Assembly (NCBI RefSeq): GCF_900103175.1
Contig: NZ_FNLF01000002.1
Span: forward strand, 4,230,136 to 4,294,135
Direction: 5' to 3'
Length of the DNA stretch: 64,000 nt
Source: Tsukamurella pulmonis
Lineage (GTDB): Bacteria; Actinomycetota; Actinomycetes; Mycobacteriales; Mycobacteriaceae
Shown here: piece after piece, positions 21,330 to 29,787 of the stretch
Position numbering within the stretch: the stretch's first letter is position 1
Layout of the letters: every line of letters begins with the position of its first letter
Translations under genes and position numbers: made by a program
The notes under the pieces: model-generated
Seen by the model: only the letters and a program-made list of their open reading frames with translations
Database searches by the model: none
What the model was told of the DNA's origin: nothing

Positions 21330-24300
21330 CTAGACCTTACCGAACCCCCGGAGGAAGGCCGCCGCGAAGCCGGGGAAGGCCCCGTCGGCGATCGCACGCC
21401 GCGCCGCCGCGGCCAGCGAGACGAAGAAGTGCTCGTTGTGCAGGGCGCACAGGGTCACCGCCAGCCCCTCGTTGGCGACGAAGAGGTGGTGCACGTAGGC
21501 GCGCGTGAAGTCGTCGGCGCGATTGCCGCCGCCCGGCCGGTCCTTCGCGGGGTCGAGCGGGCGGAAGTCCGCGCGCAGAGCGGGATCGGTGACATCGAGG
21601 ACACCCGTCGAGGTGTAGACCCGGCCCTCGGCGGCCGCCCGCGCCGGCTCCGTGCCGTCGACGAGGTCGACGCCGGCCTCGATCGCGGCCAGCAGATCCG
21701 CGGGGCCGGTGATGCCGGCGAGGTAACGCGGCCGGTCGGAATCGAGCTCGCCGATCGCGGCGCGCAGCGCGCCAGCGTCGGCCGCGGGCGCGCCGACGCC
21801 CTCGATCCGGTAGCCGCCGAAGCCCAGTCCGCCGGCCCGGCGGTCCTCCTCGCCGAGGCGCCGCAGGGCGCGGGCGGCGGACCGTCGGCGCTCGGGATCC
21901 GCACCCCCGGTCACCACGGCCCACAGCGACAGGGCGTCGTGCCGGTCGGCGGTCTGCCAGGCGTGCTCGGCGAGCGCGCGGCGCGCCCAACGCTCGGTCC
22001 GCGCGGGATCCGCGGGATCGGCGAGGGCGAACGCGACGTCGAAGCCCATCCGGTGGGCCAGGCGCACCGCCTCCTCGGCGTCCCAGCGGTGCGGGGAGCC
22101 GTCCAGGCGGCCGCGGAAGGCGATGCCCTCGTCGGAGACCTTCGTCTTGCGCTGCTCGAGCACCGCGCCGACGCCGGTGTCGGCGATGGTGGGGGCCTGC
22201 CAGGCCATGGCCGTGCCGATCCCGCCCGCGCCCTCGATCACGTCGGCACCGGGCTGCAGGTACAGCTCGTGTAGGTCGAGGACGAGTGCGCGCGCCCCGA
22301 GCCCCGTCAGCTCGCGCGGGGTGAGGCCGGCGATGGCGCCGCGCCCGGCCACGGGCAGGTACGCGGGCGTGGCGATCTCGCCGCGCGGCACCGTCATCCG
22401 GCCGGTGCGCGAGCCGCCGGCGCCGGTGGCCTCGACGGTGAACCGCACCGCATCGGTGGTGCCGGCGGCGCGCAGGCGCGTGTTGCCGGCGATCGCCCGG
22501 TAGCCGGTACGCAGCTCCGCGAGCTCGGCGGCGAGGGTGGCGTTCTGCTCCCGCAGCTCGTCGATCTCGGAGCGCGAGGGCGGGACCGGCGCGGCGGGGA
22601 CGGGCGGTTGCCGGCGCGGCTGCGGGGCGACCGGTTGCCGCGCGCGGGGCCCCGACGGTGCGGGCGCGGGCGGCACGGCAGGGTGCGGCGCGAGGGGGCC
22701 GGTGGGCGGTTCGGTCACGGTCTCCTCCGTCGGTACGGTGCCGGCCACCGACTCCGCGGCGGCGCTGATCTCAGCGGCCTCGATCGTCGCAGGTGATGCG
22801 GGGTCGGCGCCATCCGGGGCCGTCGCCTCGATGCCCGCCGCGGTGCGCAGGGGCACGGACTTCCAGAACAGCACCAGGACCAGGCCGATCGCGGCCAGCA
22901 CGGTGACGGCGAGGAAGACGACGTCCATCGAGTCCGCGAAACCCGCCTTGAGCGGGTGGACGAGGGTGTCGGGGAGCGTCTGCAGAGCGGAGGTGTCCGA
23001 CATGACGTCGCTGACGGCGCTCGCATCGCCGTGCAGGAGCTTGGCCGCGAAGTCCTGCGCGGCGGGGCCGTCGTGGCCCGCGGCGGCGCGCTGCAGCGCA
23101 GCGGTGTACTCCGGATCCGCCGCGGCGTCGGAGAGCCGGGTGCTCATCTTGTTCGGCATCTGGGAGAACAGCACCGAGAGGAACACCGCGACGCCCAGCG
23201 TGCCGCCGATCTGCCGGAAGAACGTGGCGGCGGCGGTGGAGACGCCCATGTCGCGCGGCGGCAGGATGTTCTGCAGCGCGAGGGTCAGCGGCTGCATGAG
23301 GTTGCCGAGGCCGAAGCCGATCACGGCGGCGCCGGCCATGACCCAGCCGATCTCGACGTCGGCGCTGATGTAGTGCAGGGCGAACATGCCGGCGGTGAGC
23401 AGCACCGCGCCGATGATCGGGAACACGCGGTAGCGGCCGGTCCGGGAGATCATCTGGCCCGCGAGGATCGAGCCGAGCATGAGCCCGGCCACCATCGGCA
23501 GCATGAGGAAGCCGGCCTTCGTCGGGCTCGCGTCCCGCACCACCTGGAAGTACTGCGGGAGCAGGGAGATGCCGCCGAACATGGCCGCGCCCACGACCAT
23601 CGAGATGAGCACGCCCTGCGCGAAGATCCGGTTGCGGAAGATGCGCAGCGGGATGATCGCGTCCTCGCCCATCATCTTCTCGATGGCGATGAAGGCGAGC
23701 ACGCCGAGTCCGCCGACGACGTAGCAGGCGATGGCACGGCTCGAGCCCCAACCCCACTCCTGCCCCTGCTCGGCGACGATGAGCAGCGGCACGAGGCCGA
23801 CGGAGAGGGCGATGGCGCCGAACCAGTCGATGCGCACACCCTCGCGGCGGGTGTGCGGCAGGCGCAGCACGCGGAAGACGACGGCGAGGGCGACGATGCC
23901 GATCGGCACGTTCACCAGGAACACCCAGCGCCAGCCGGCGATGCCGAGGATCTGATCCGCACCGGAGAAGACGCCGCCGAGCACGGGGCCCAGCACCGAG
24001 CTGGTGCCGAAGACGGCGAGGAAGTAGCCCTGGTACTTGGCGCGCTCGCGGGGCGGCACGATGTCGCCGATGATGGTCAGCGCCAGCGACATCAGGCCGC
24101 CCGCGCCCAGGCCCTGGACCGCGCGGAACGCGGCGAGTTCGTACATCGACGTCGAGGTGCTGCACAGCAGGGAGCCGATCACGAAGACGGTGATGGCGAA
24201 CATGAAGAAGGGCTTGCGCCCGTAGATGTCGGAGAGCTTGCCGTAGAGCGGGGTGACGATCGTCGACGTGATCAGGTACGCGGTGGTGACCCAGGCCTGC

Positions 24301-24473
24301 AGCTTGTAGCCGTTGAGGTCGTCGGCGATGGTGCGGATGGCGGTGGAGACGATGGTCTGGTCCAGGGCGGCCAGGAACATGCCGGTCATCAGGCCGGAGA
24401 GGATGTAGAGGATCTGCTTGTGCGTCAGCCCCGAGGCCGAGGTCTCGACCGGGTCCAATGACGCCGCGGTCAT
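21330..24473 (-). CDS. MFS (DHA2, EmrB/QacA type) transporter fused to a degenerate tRNA-guanine transglycosylase domain
   Basis: One uninterrupted 1047-codon frame. Residues about 17-545 are a 14-helix DHA2 drug exporter (motif A GKLSDIYGRKPFF, motif C region GTSSVLGPVLGG). Residues 546-675 are a Pro/Ala-rich linker ending in a short coiled coil (SEIDELREQNATLAAELAEL). Residues 676-1047 (bases 22448-21330) align along their length with bacterial TGT: PRGEIATPAYLPV, ADTG for TDSGG (Asp765), VDLVDG for MFDC (Asp939), FTRAYVHHL and LHNEHFF. The zinc Cys-x-Cys-x2-Cys is missing (PLDPAKDRPGGG instead), as are TDSGGFQ and ARNG. Both catalytic Asp positions remain. It overlaps marR (ATGA), so MarR probably controls it. 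Fusion or merged genes cannot be told apart without homologues. Confidence 0.88.
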   Translation of the reverse strand: MTAASLDPVETSASGLTHKQILYILSGLMTGMFLAALDQTIVSTAIRTIADDLNGYKLQAWVTTAYLITSTIVTPLYGKLSDIYGRKPFFMFAITVFVIGSLLCSTSTSMYELAAFRAVQGLGAGGLMSLALTIIGDIVPPRERAKYQGYFLAVFGTSSVLGPVLGGVFSGADQILGIAGWRWVFLVNVPIGIVALAVVFRVLRLPHTRREGVRIDWFGAIALSVGLVPLLIVAEQGQEWGWGSSRAIACYVVGGLGVLAFIAIEKMMGEDAIIPLRIFRNRIFAQGVLISMVVGAAMFGGISLLPQYFQVVRDASPTKAGFLMLPMVAGLMLGSILAGQMISRTGRYRVFPIIGAVLLTAGMFALHYISADVEIGWVMAGAAVIGFGLGNLMQPLTLALQNILPPRDMGVSTAAATFFRQIGGTLGVAVFLSVLFSQMPNKMSTRLSDAAADPEYTAALQRAAAGHDGPAAQDFAAKLLHGDASAVSDVMSDTSALQTLPDTLVHPLKAGFADSMDVVFLAVTVLAAIGLVLVLFWKSVPLRTAAGIEATAPDGADPASPATIEAAEISAAAESVAGTVPTEETVTEPPTGPLAPHPAVPPAPAPSGPRARQPVAPQPRRQPPVPAAPVPPSRSEIDELREQNATLAAELAELRTGYRAIAGNTRLRAAGTTDAVRFTVEATGAGGSRTGRMTVPRGEIATPAYLPVAGRGAIAGLTPRELTGLGARALVLDLHELYLQPGADVIEGAGGIGTAMAWQAPTIADTGVGAVLEQRKTKVSDEGIAFRGRLDGSPHRWDAEEAVRLAHRMGFDVAFALADPADPARTERWARRALAEHAWQTADRHDALSLWAVVTGGADPERRRSAARALRRLGEEDRRAGGLGFGGYRIEGVGAPAADAGALRAAIGELDSDRPRYLAGITGPADLLAAIEAGVDLVDGTEPARAAAEGRVYTSTGVLDVTDPALRADFRPLDPAKDRPGGGNRADDFTRAYVHHLFVANEGLAVTLCALHNEHFFVSLAAAARRAIADGAFPGFAAAFLRGFGKV

Positions 24474-24946
24474 TCGCCGTCCCGCATCAGCTTGAGCGCC
24501 TGCTCGAACTGCTGCAGCGCCCGGGTGCCGAGGACCACGAACTGGTCGATCTCCTCGTCGGTCCACTCCTCCATCAGCGGCCGCAGCTTCGCGTTGCGCT
24601 GCTGCCGGATGAAGTCGACCTTCGCCCGGCCCTCGTCGGTGGCGGACACCAGCGCCGCGCGCCGGTCGGACGGGTCGGCGGTGCGCTCCGCGTAGCCGAG
24701 GCCGGTGAGCGTGCTGACGTACCGGCTCGCCGTCGACGGGTCGGTGTGGATCTGCTCGGCGAGCACGGACGAGCGCATCGGACCGTCCTTGACCAGGGCG
24801 AAGAGTGCGGTGTACGCGGCGAGCTCCACGCCGTCCGGAGCGACCGCGTGCCGGGTCATCACCGCGTGGCGCTCCTTGAGCCGGGTCAGCTCGGCGATCA
24901 CGCCGACGATCCCCTCGATCCGGTCGGCCCGTTCCTCGTCCGTCAT
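24470..24946 (-). CDS. MarR family transcriptional regulator
   Basis: A 158-residue winged-helix regulator: the recognition helix region LAEQIHTDPSTASRYVSTLTGLGYAERTADPSDRRAALVSAT includes the wing motif DPSDRRA. The dimer helices are at both ends. It sits directly before the MFS-TGT gene with a 4-base overlap, the classic arrangement of a local repressor of an efflux pump. Start ATG at 24946 has GGAGG four bases away. The upstream 100 bases are AT-richer (ACTACGTGCACCCTACAACT) and probably hold the operator, although no clean palindrome was seen. Confidence 0.92.
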   Translation of the reverse strand: MTDEERADRIEGIVGVIAELTRLKERHAVMTRHAVAPDGVELAAYTALFALVKDGPMRSSVLAEQIHTDPSTASRYVSTLTGLGYAERTADPSDRRAALVSATDEGRAKVDFIRQQRNAKLRPLMEEWTDEEIDQFVVLGTRALQQFEQALKLMRDGE

Positions 24947-25045
24947 CACGCCTCCGCAGGTCCGCACGCCGCGCGGTGTTCGGGCATGCAAAACTACGTG
25001 CACCCTACAACTATTAGCGTTGCGAGTCGACTCGGGCGAACCGGC

Positions 25046-25528
25046 CTATGCCGCCGATGTCATGACGATTCTGGCACCCGTCAGCGCCACCAGCGCCTCG
25101 AAGTCGGTACGGAAGAGCGTGTCGTGTGTCCCGGCGGCGGCGTACAGATCCGGGTACGCGCGCAGCGACTCGTCGATGACGATCACCAGGGGCGCGGGGT
25201 GGCCGACGGGCGAGACGCCGCCGATCACCTGGCCGGTCGCGGCCACGACGTCGTCCGGCGTCGCCCGGGTGATCGCGCCGTACCCGAGTCGCTCCGCGAG
25301 GCCGGCGGTGTCCACCCGGTGCCGGCCGCTCGAGAGCACGAGCAGCGGCGCACCGTCGGCCAGGAAGACCAGGCTGTTGGCGATCGCCCCCACCTCGCAG
25401 CCGAGCGCCGCGGCCGCGTCGGCGGCCGTCCGGGCACCGTCGGGGACGTGCCGGATGGTGTCGGGGTGCCCTGCCGCCGCGAGCGCGGCGCGAACGGCCT
25501 CGGTGCGGGAGGAGAACTGCGCGGTCAC
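25046..25528 (-). CDS. YbaK/ProX-type aminoacyl-tRNA deacylase
   Basis: Domain that removes mischarged amino acids from tRNA (for example Cys-tRNA-Pro or Ala-tRNA-Pro). The 160-residue protein shows EVGAIANSLVFLADG, GRHRVDTAGLAERLG, ATGQVIGGVSPVGHP and DESLRAYPDLYAAAGTHDTLF, the family landmarks. Where YbaK has a catalytic Lys before SLVF, this protein has Asn; that variant is shared by a branch of the family whose activity I cannot judge. GTG start at 25528. Stands alone between marR and the LLM-like gene. Confidence 0.85.
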   Translation of the reverse strand: MTAQFSSRTEAVRAALAAAGHPDTIRHVPDGARTAADAAAALGCEVGAIANSLVFLADGAPLLVLSSGRHRVDTAGLAERLGYGAITRATPDDVVAATGQVIGGVSPVGHPAPLVIVIDESLRAYPDLYAAAGTHDTLFRTDFEALVALTGARIVMTSAA

Positions 25529-25562
25529 GCGACCAGTATGCCCGGCCGCGCGAGCGCGCGGG

Positions 25563-25946
25563 CTAGGCCGCGAGCAGGGTCGCGATGAGGTCCTTGGTGC
25601 GGGCCCCGCCCACGGGGCGCAGCACGATCGCGTCCGCCACCTCGGCGGCGTAGACGTCCTCGATGAGCGACTTCAGGCCCGACGGGGTGCCCACGTACGT
25701 GATGCCCTGCGCCACCGCCCCGTTCGGGGCGTAGCTCGCGCGGGCGTCGGCGGCGCGCTCGTCGATCACCACGTCGACCTCGAGGGCCACGGCCCCCGGC
25801 TCCCGCCCGGCGCGCTCGGCCTCGGCGCGCAGGTAGCCCCGCTCGCGCTGCGCGAGACGGAGATCGGCGGCGCGCACCCGGGTCAGGTGCGCGGACTCGG
25901 GCTCACCGTCGACGGTGACCACGAGGGCGGGGCGGGAGACGGTCAT
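25563..25946 (-). CDS. Small protein resembling the C-terminal end of luciferase-like monooxygenases
   Basis: A 127-residue protein. Its last 60 residues ([34 protein letters not shown]) resemble the C-terminal VGTPEELADLLEEWYEAGAADGF region of flavin-dependent LLM monooxygenases, preceded by an [11 protein letters not shown] helix typical of that family. The barrel and flavin site are missing, so it is not an enzyme by itself. It follows the desulfurase-like gene by 14 bases, downstream of the SAM-IV riboswitch, so it is probably part of a sulfur-controlled operon. Start ATG 25946 has GGAGG about 4-5 bases upstream. Confidence 0.7.
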   Translation of the reverse strand: MTVSRPALVVTVDGEPESAHLTRVRAADLRLAQRERGYLRAEAERAGREPGAVALEVDVVIDERAADARASYAPNGAVAQGITYVGTPSGLKSLIEDVYAAEVADAIVLRPVGGARTKDLIATLLAA

Positions 25947-25960
25947 GGTTCCTCCGGTTG

Positions 25961-27244
25961 TCACTTCGCTCGTGCGGACAGGTCTTCCAGGGCGCGCACC
26001 AGGCGGCGCACGTCGTTCTCGCCGGTGCCGAGGCCGATGCTGGCGCGGACGGCACCGTCGTAGCAGCCCAATCGGTGAACGACGGGATGGGCGCAGAACT
26101 TCCCGTCGCGCACGCCGATCCCGTACTCCGACGAGAGGAACTCGGCGACCTCGCGGGGCGCGCGGCCGGCGACGGTGAAGGCGACGATGCCCACCCGTTC
26201 CGTGGAGTCGGCCCAGATGGTGAGGGTGCGGACACCGTCGATGCGCTCCAGCGAGCGGAGCAGCAGGTCGGTGAGGAAGCGCTCGTGCCGGGCGATCGCG
26301 TCCTCGCCGAGGCGCTCGACGGCCTCGCACGCGGCGGCGATCGCGACCGCGCCCAGCACGTTCGGCGAGCCGGCCTCGTGCCGCGCGGGGCCGGTGTGCC
26401 AGGCCACCTCGACGGACTTCGCGACGGGCGTACCGATCACCTCGTAGCTGGCGCCGCCGCCGCAGCGCACGGGCTCGGCCTCGTCGAACCAGTCGGCGCG
26501 GCCGACCAGCACGCCGGAGCCGAAGGGCGCGTAGAGCTTGTGCCCGGAGAAGGCGAGGTAGTCGACGCCGCTCTCGCGCAGGGAGATCCGACGGTGCGGG
26601 ACCAGCTGCGCCCCGTCGACGGCCAGGCGCGCGCCGTGCCGGTGCGCGAGGGCGGCCAGCCGGCGGATCGGCAGGATCTCGCCGGTCACGTTGGAGGCGC
26701 CGGTGACGCTGACCAGGGCGGCGGGCCGCTCGCTCAGTTCCTTCTCCAGCGCCGTCAGGGTGCCCTCGATCGACAGCGGCGCGGAGATCACCCGCGCGCC
26801 GATCTTCTTCCACGGCAGCAGGTTCGCGTGGTGCTCGCAGTCGAGGACCACGACCTCGCCGGGCACGCAGCCCGCGAGCAGGTTGATCGAGTCGGTGGTG
26901 TTGCCGGTGAAGATGACGTGGTCGTCGGCGCGGGCGCCCACGAACTCGGCGACGATCTCGCGGGCCCGCTCGTAGCGGGAGGTGGAGCGCTGCGAGAGGT
27001 GGCCGGCGCCGCGGTGCACGCTCGCGTACTCGCCCAGGGCCGCCTGCACCACCTCCTGCACCTCGAGCAGGGCCGGGGCGCTCGCCGCGTAGTCGAAGTT
27101 GGCGTAGCGGACTGTCGCGCCGTCCTTGAGTGGGGCGTATTCGTCGGCACCGGTGACGGCAGCCAGGGGGCCGATCGCGAGCGGGGCGCTGCGGACGGTG
27201 GGGGTGAGGCAGACGGCGGTGCGCTCGGTGGTGGCAGTGCTCAT
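25961..27244 (-). CDS. Class V aminotransferase, cysteine desulfurase-like
   Basis: A 427-residue PLP enzyme of the SufS/NifS fold: [20 protein letters not shown], the PLP-contacting [21 protein letters not shown] and the Schiff-base Lys in [16 protein letters not shown]; the C-terminal part has [13 protein letters not shown] with a Cys where desulfurases carry their catalytic one. It could release sulfur from cysteine or act on another thiol amino acid. A SAM-IV riboswitch directly upstream ties it to methionine/SAM status. The bona fide Fe-S SufS of this organism should lie in a suf operon elsewhere. Confidence 0.85.
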   Translation of the reverse strand: MSTATTERTAVCLTPTVRSAPLAIGPLAAVTGADEYAPLKDGATVRYANFDYAASAPALLEVQEVVQAALGEYASVHRGAGHLSQRSTSRYERAREIVAEFVGARADDHVIFTGNTTDSINLLAGCVPGEVVVLDCEHHANLLPWKKIGARVISAPLSIEGTLTALEKELSERPAALVSVTGASNVTGEILPIRRLAALAHRHGARLAVDGAQLVPHRRISLRESGVDYLAFSGHKLYAPFGSGVLVGRADWFDEAEPVRCGGGASYEVIGTPVAKSVEVAWHTGPARHEAGSPNVLGAVAIAAACEAVERLGEDAIARHERFLTDLLLRSLERIDGVRTLTIWADSTERVGIVAFTVAGRAPREVAEFLSSEYGIGVRDGKFCAHPVVHRLGCYDGAVRASIGLGTGENDVRRLVRALEDLSARAK

Positions 27245-27299
27245 GAGAAAAGTCCTTCGGTATCAGGACGCGCGGCACCGATCGAGCAGTGCCGCGAAT

Positions 27300-27413
27300 C
27301 CGCGCTTGCCGTGCACGGTTCGGCACGGCCAGGTCGTCACCCGGAGCACCCCACCGCGGAGGAGGGTTGCCGACCAGCGAGCCGGGGCTTGTCACTGGCA
27401 CTCATGACCTGGC
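27300..27413 (-). ncRNA. SAM-IV riboswitch
   Basis: On the minus strand the sequence reads CCAGGTC then ATGAGTGCCAGTGACAAGCC, with the later landmarks GGCTCGCTGG, CGGCAACCCTCC, GCGGTGGGGTGCTCCGGGTGA and GACCTGG. This matches the SAM-IV consensus of Actinobacteria almost base for base. P1 is a perfect 7-bp stem (27412-27406 with 27335-27329); a CCGTG/CACGG stem (27328-27324 with 27313-27309) begins the 3' pseudoknot domain. It lies 56 bases ahead of the desulfurase-like gene and should lower its expression when SAM is plentiful. The 3' limit is approximate. Confidence 0.93.
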
Positions 27414-27493
27414 TCGAGAATGCACGCTCGCGCCGGTCGGCGTCAAGGTTCGAATCACGGCGACGCGAAACCCGCGCGAGTAGATTCGCGGGC

Positions 27494-28279
27494 ATGAGCG
27501 AATGGACGTACCTGATGGACATGGACGGCGTCCTGGTGCACGAGGAGCACCTGATCCCCGGCGCCGACGCCTTCATCGCCGAGCTCACGGCGGCGGGGAC
27601 GCCGTACATGGTGCTCACCAACAACTCGACCCGCACGCCCCGCGACCTGCGCGCGCGCCTGGTCGCGACGGGCCTCGACATCCCCGAATCACGGATCTGG
27701 ACCTCGGCGCTGGCGACCGCGAAATTCCTGCAGGACCAGCGGCCGAACGGCACGGCGTACGTGGTCGGCGAGTCCGGCCTGACCACCGCTCTGCACGACG
27801 TGGGCTACGTGCTGACCGACAACGATCCGGACTACGTGGTGCTCGGCGAGACCCGCACCTACTCGTTCGAGGCGATCACCACCGCGATCCGGCTGATCGA
27901 CCGCGGGTCGCGCTTCATCGCCACGAACCCGGATGCGACGGGCCCGTCGCGCGACGGGCTGTTGCCCGCGACCGGCGCCGTGGCCGCCCTGATCCGCGAG
28001 GCCACGGGCCGCTCGCCGTACTACGTGGGCAAGCCGAACTCGCTGATGATGCGGTCCGCGCTGCGCGCCCTGGGGGCGCACTCCGCGGACACGCTCATGA
28101 TCGGCGACCGGATGGACACCGACATCGTGTGCGGCCTGGAGGCCGGTCTCCGCACGATCCTGGTGCTGACCGGCATCTCCACGCACGAGTCCGTGACCGC
28201 GTTCCCGTACCGCCCCACCCGCACGATCGATTCCGTCGCCGACCTCGTCGGTCACACGGAAGACCCGTTCCCAGGCTGA
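27494..28279 (+). CDS. HAD-superfamily (IIA, NagD-like) phosphatase
   Basis: A 261-residue hydrolase with the HAD motif [10 protein letters not shown] (nucleophile Asp and acid/base Asp), motif [12 protein letters not shown], and motifs III/IV GKPNS and [18 protein letters not shown]. The NagD group dephosphorylates small sugar or nucleotide phosphates; substrate unknown. TAGATT at 27481-27486 lies 7 bases before the ATG, so a leaderless message is likely. Divergent from the SAM-IV-controlled operon and convergent with rtcB. Confidence 0.93.
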   Translation: MSEWTYLMDMDGVLVHEEHLIPGADAFIAELTAAGTPYMVLTNNSTRTPRDLRARLVATGLDIPESRIWTSALATAKFLQDQRPNGTAYVVGESGLTTALHDVGYVLTDNDPDYVVLGETRTYSFEAITTAIRLIDRGSRFIATNPDATGPSRDGLLPATGAVAALIREATGRSPYYVGKPNSLMMRSALRALGAHSADTLMIGDRMDTDIVCGLEAGLRTILVLTGISTHESVTAFPYRPTRTIDSVADLVGHTEDPFPG

Positions 28280-28294
28280 GCCACGGTACGGGCT

Positions 28295-28327
28295 CGCAGG
28301 GTGCGGCTTGATGTGCCGCACCCTGCG
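28295..28327. terminator. Bidirectional hairpin between the HAD gene and rtcB
   Basis: A perfect 13-base-pair stem, CGCAGGGTGCGGC with GCCGCACCCTGCG, closes a TTGATGT loop in the 53-base gap between two convergent genes. Confidence 0.85.
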
Positions 28328-28332
28328 AATAC

Positions 28333-29499
28333 CTACTGCCCCTTGACGTTGACGATCTGCCGCAGGACGGCACGCACCGTCACCAGGTCGTCGGCATCGG
28401 CCATGACTCGGTCGATCGGCTTGTAGGCCTGCGGGATCTCGTCGATGAAGTCGGGACTGTCGCGGAACTCGATGCCCGCCATGGCCTCCTGCAGCTGCTC
28501 GTGTGTGAAGGCCTTCCGCGCCGCGGACCGGGAGTACTCCCTGCCCGCGCCGTGCGGCGAGCTGTTGAGCGACGGGGCGAACCCCTTGCCCTCGACGATG
28601 TACGAGGCGGTTCCCATCGAGCCCGGGATCAGGCCGAGCTTGCCCTCGGTCGCCTCGATGGCACCCTTCCTCGACACCCACACCTCCTTGCCGAAGTGCT
28701 TCTCGCGCTGGGTGAAGTTGTGGTGGCAGTTGATCCGCTCGGCCTCGGCGACGGGCGTTCCCACCCACTCGCCGAGCTGCCTGATCACCCGGTCCATCAT
28801 CTCCTCACGGTTGAGCAGCGCGAAGTGCTGCGCCCACTTCAGCTCGGCGATGTACCGACGGAACTCGGGCGTGCCCTCCACGAGGTAGGCCAGGTCCGGA
28901 TCCGGCAGTTCGATCCACCACTGCTTGCACAGGCGGGTCGCAACGGCGATGTGGTGCTGGGCGATCTTGTTGCCCACGCCACGGGAGCCGGAGTGCAGGA
29001 AGGCCCAGACGGTGTCGTCCTCGTCGAGACTGATCTCGATGAAGTGGTTACCGCCGCCGAGGGTGCCGAGCTGCAGCTTCCAGTTCCCGGCGTACTTCGC
29101 CGGGTCGAACTCCGCCCGCTCGGCGAGCGCCTCCAGCTCCGCGATCCTCGGCTCCGCCGTCGCCACGACCTTCTTGTTGTAGCGGCCGGGCGAGAGCGGG
29201 ATCGCCCGCTCGATGGCCTCGCGGACCGTCGAACGATCTTCCGGCAGATCATCCTTCGTGAACTGTGTACGCACCGCGATCATGCCGCAGCCGATGTCGA
29301 CGCCGACGGCCGCGGGGATGACGGCGCCGAGGCTCGGGATGACCGAGCCGACGGTCGCCCCCTTGCCGAGGTGCGCGTCTGGCATCAACGCGATGTGCGG
29401 GTAGATGAACGGCATTCTCGCCGTGGTGATCGCCTGCTCGCGGGTCTTGTCGTCCACGATGGACGCCCACGAGACCAGGGTCTTGCTGATCTTCTCCAT
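28333..29499 (-). CDS. rtcB: RNA-splicing ligase RtcB
   Basis: Joins 2',3'-cyclic phosphate or 3'-phosphate RNA ends to 5'-OH ends using GTP and Mn2+, in RNA repair or tRNA healing. The 388-residue protein has GVDIGCGM (metal Cys), LGTLGGGNHFIE, HSGSRGVGN, INCHHNFT and the guanylylated His in NSSPHGAGREYSR. It is shorter than E. coli RtcB (408) but complete. No archease, RtcA or RtcR gene is next to it. The next 288 bases upstream hold a palindrome also found near 42.56 kb. Confidence 0.95.
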   Translation of the reverse strand: MEKISKTLVSWASIVDDKTREQAITTARMPFIYPHIALMPDAHLGKGATVGSVIPSLGAVIPAAVGVDIGCGMIAVRTQFTKDDLPEDRSTVREAIERAIPLSPGRYNKKVVATAEPRIAELEALAERAEFDPAKYAGNWKLQLGTLGGGNHFIEISLDEDDTVWAFLHSGSRGVGNKIAQHHIAVATRLCKQWWIELPDPDLAYLVEGTPEFRRYIAELKWAQHFALLNREEMMDRVIRQLGEWVGTPVAEAERINCHHNFTQREKHFGKEVWVSRKGAIEATEGKLGLIPGSMGTASYIVEGKGFAPSLNSSPHGAGREYSRSAARKAFTHEQLQEAMAGIEFRDSPDFIDEIPQAYKPIDRVMADADDLVTVRAVLRQIVNVKGQ

Positions 29500-29787
29500 G
29501 TCTTTCTCGTCTCGGTGTGATGGTCACCGGTCCGAGCAGCCATGCGTGTGACGCATGGGCACCGGGCCGGCGGTGGAGCGACGGCCCGGGTTGCCGCAGG
29601 TTATGCGGGCATGCCGAACCGACGGCAGTGGTACTGCCGCAGCGATTCGGGAAGCTTGCGCATATCCATGTCGGGCAGCGTATTCGACGGAGCGGGCACG
29701 GTACAGAGATTTCCGCGCCATCCGACGCATGTACTTCCCTTCTCGCTCCGACGCCGCGCGCCGACTCCCGCACCTTAAAGTGGGCCG
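29500..29787. other. Intergenic region between rtcB and cutC
   Basis: This divergent gap contains, from left to right, the palindrome at 29540-29559, a hairpin CCGGGCC/GGCCCGG at about 29562-29588, and an AT-richer stretch near 29695-29780 that holds the cutC -10 box. A 68-codon minus-strand frame (29524-29730) crosses the hairpins and has no recognisable product; I do not call it. The rtcB promoter was not pinned down. Confidence 0.5.
29540..29559. repeat. Palindrome, copy 1 (CCATGCGT-GTG-ACGCATGG)
   Basis: An 8-base perfect inverted repeat with a three-base centre, 40-60 bases upstream of the rtcB start. A second copy differing only in the central base lies at 42556-42575. Each copy is followed by G and then by another GC-rich hairpin. 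It could be a protein operator, an RNA hairpin or a dispersed extragenic palindrome. Confidence 0.6.

Noticed and set aside
24960-25030. Possible MarR operator palindrome around GTGCAC upstream of marR
   Set aside because: ACTACGTGCACCCTACAACT is AT-richer than its surroundings but the two arms do not pair beyond the central GTGCAC, so I do not list a specific site.
25961-27244. Calling the class V aminotransferase SufS of an Fe-S cluster operon
   Set aside because: No suf genes accompany it and it is under a SAM-IV riboswitch, so a housekeeping Fe-S role is less likely than a sulfur/methionine-linked one.
29524-29730. 68-codon minus-strand frame upstream of rtcB
   Set aside because: Basic, no recognisable motif, crosses the palindrome and the GC hairpin, and overlaps the probable rtcB promoter. 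A 20-codon frame inside it (MRKLPESLRQYHCRRFGMPA) was likewise not convincing.
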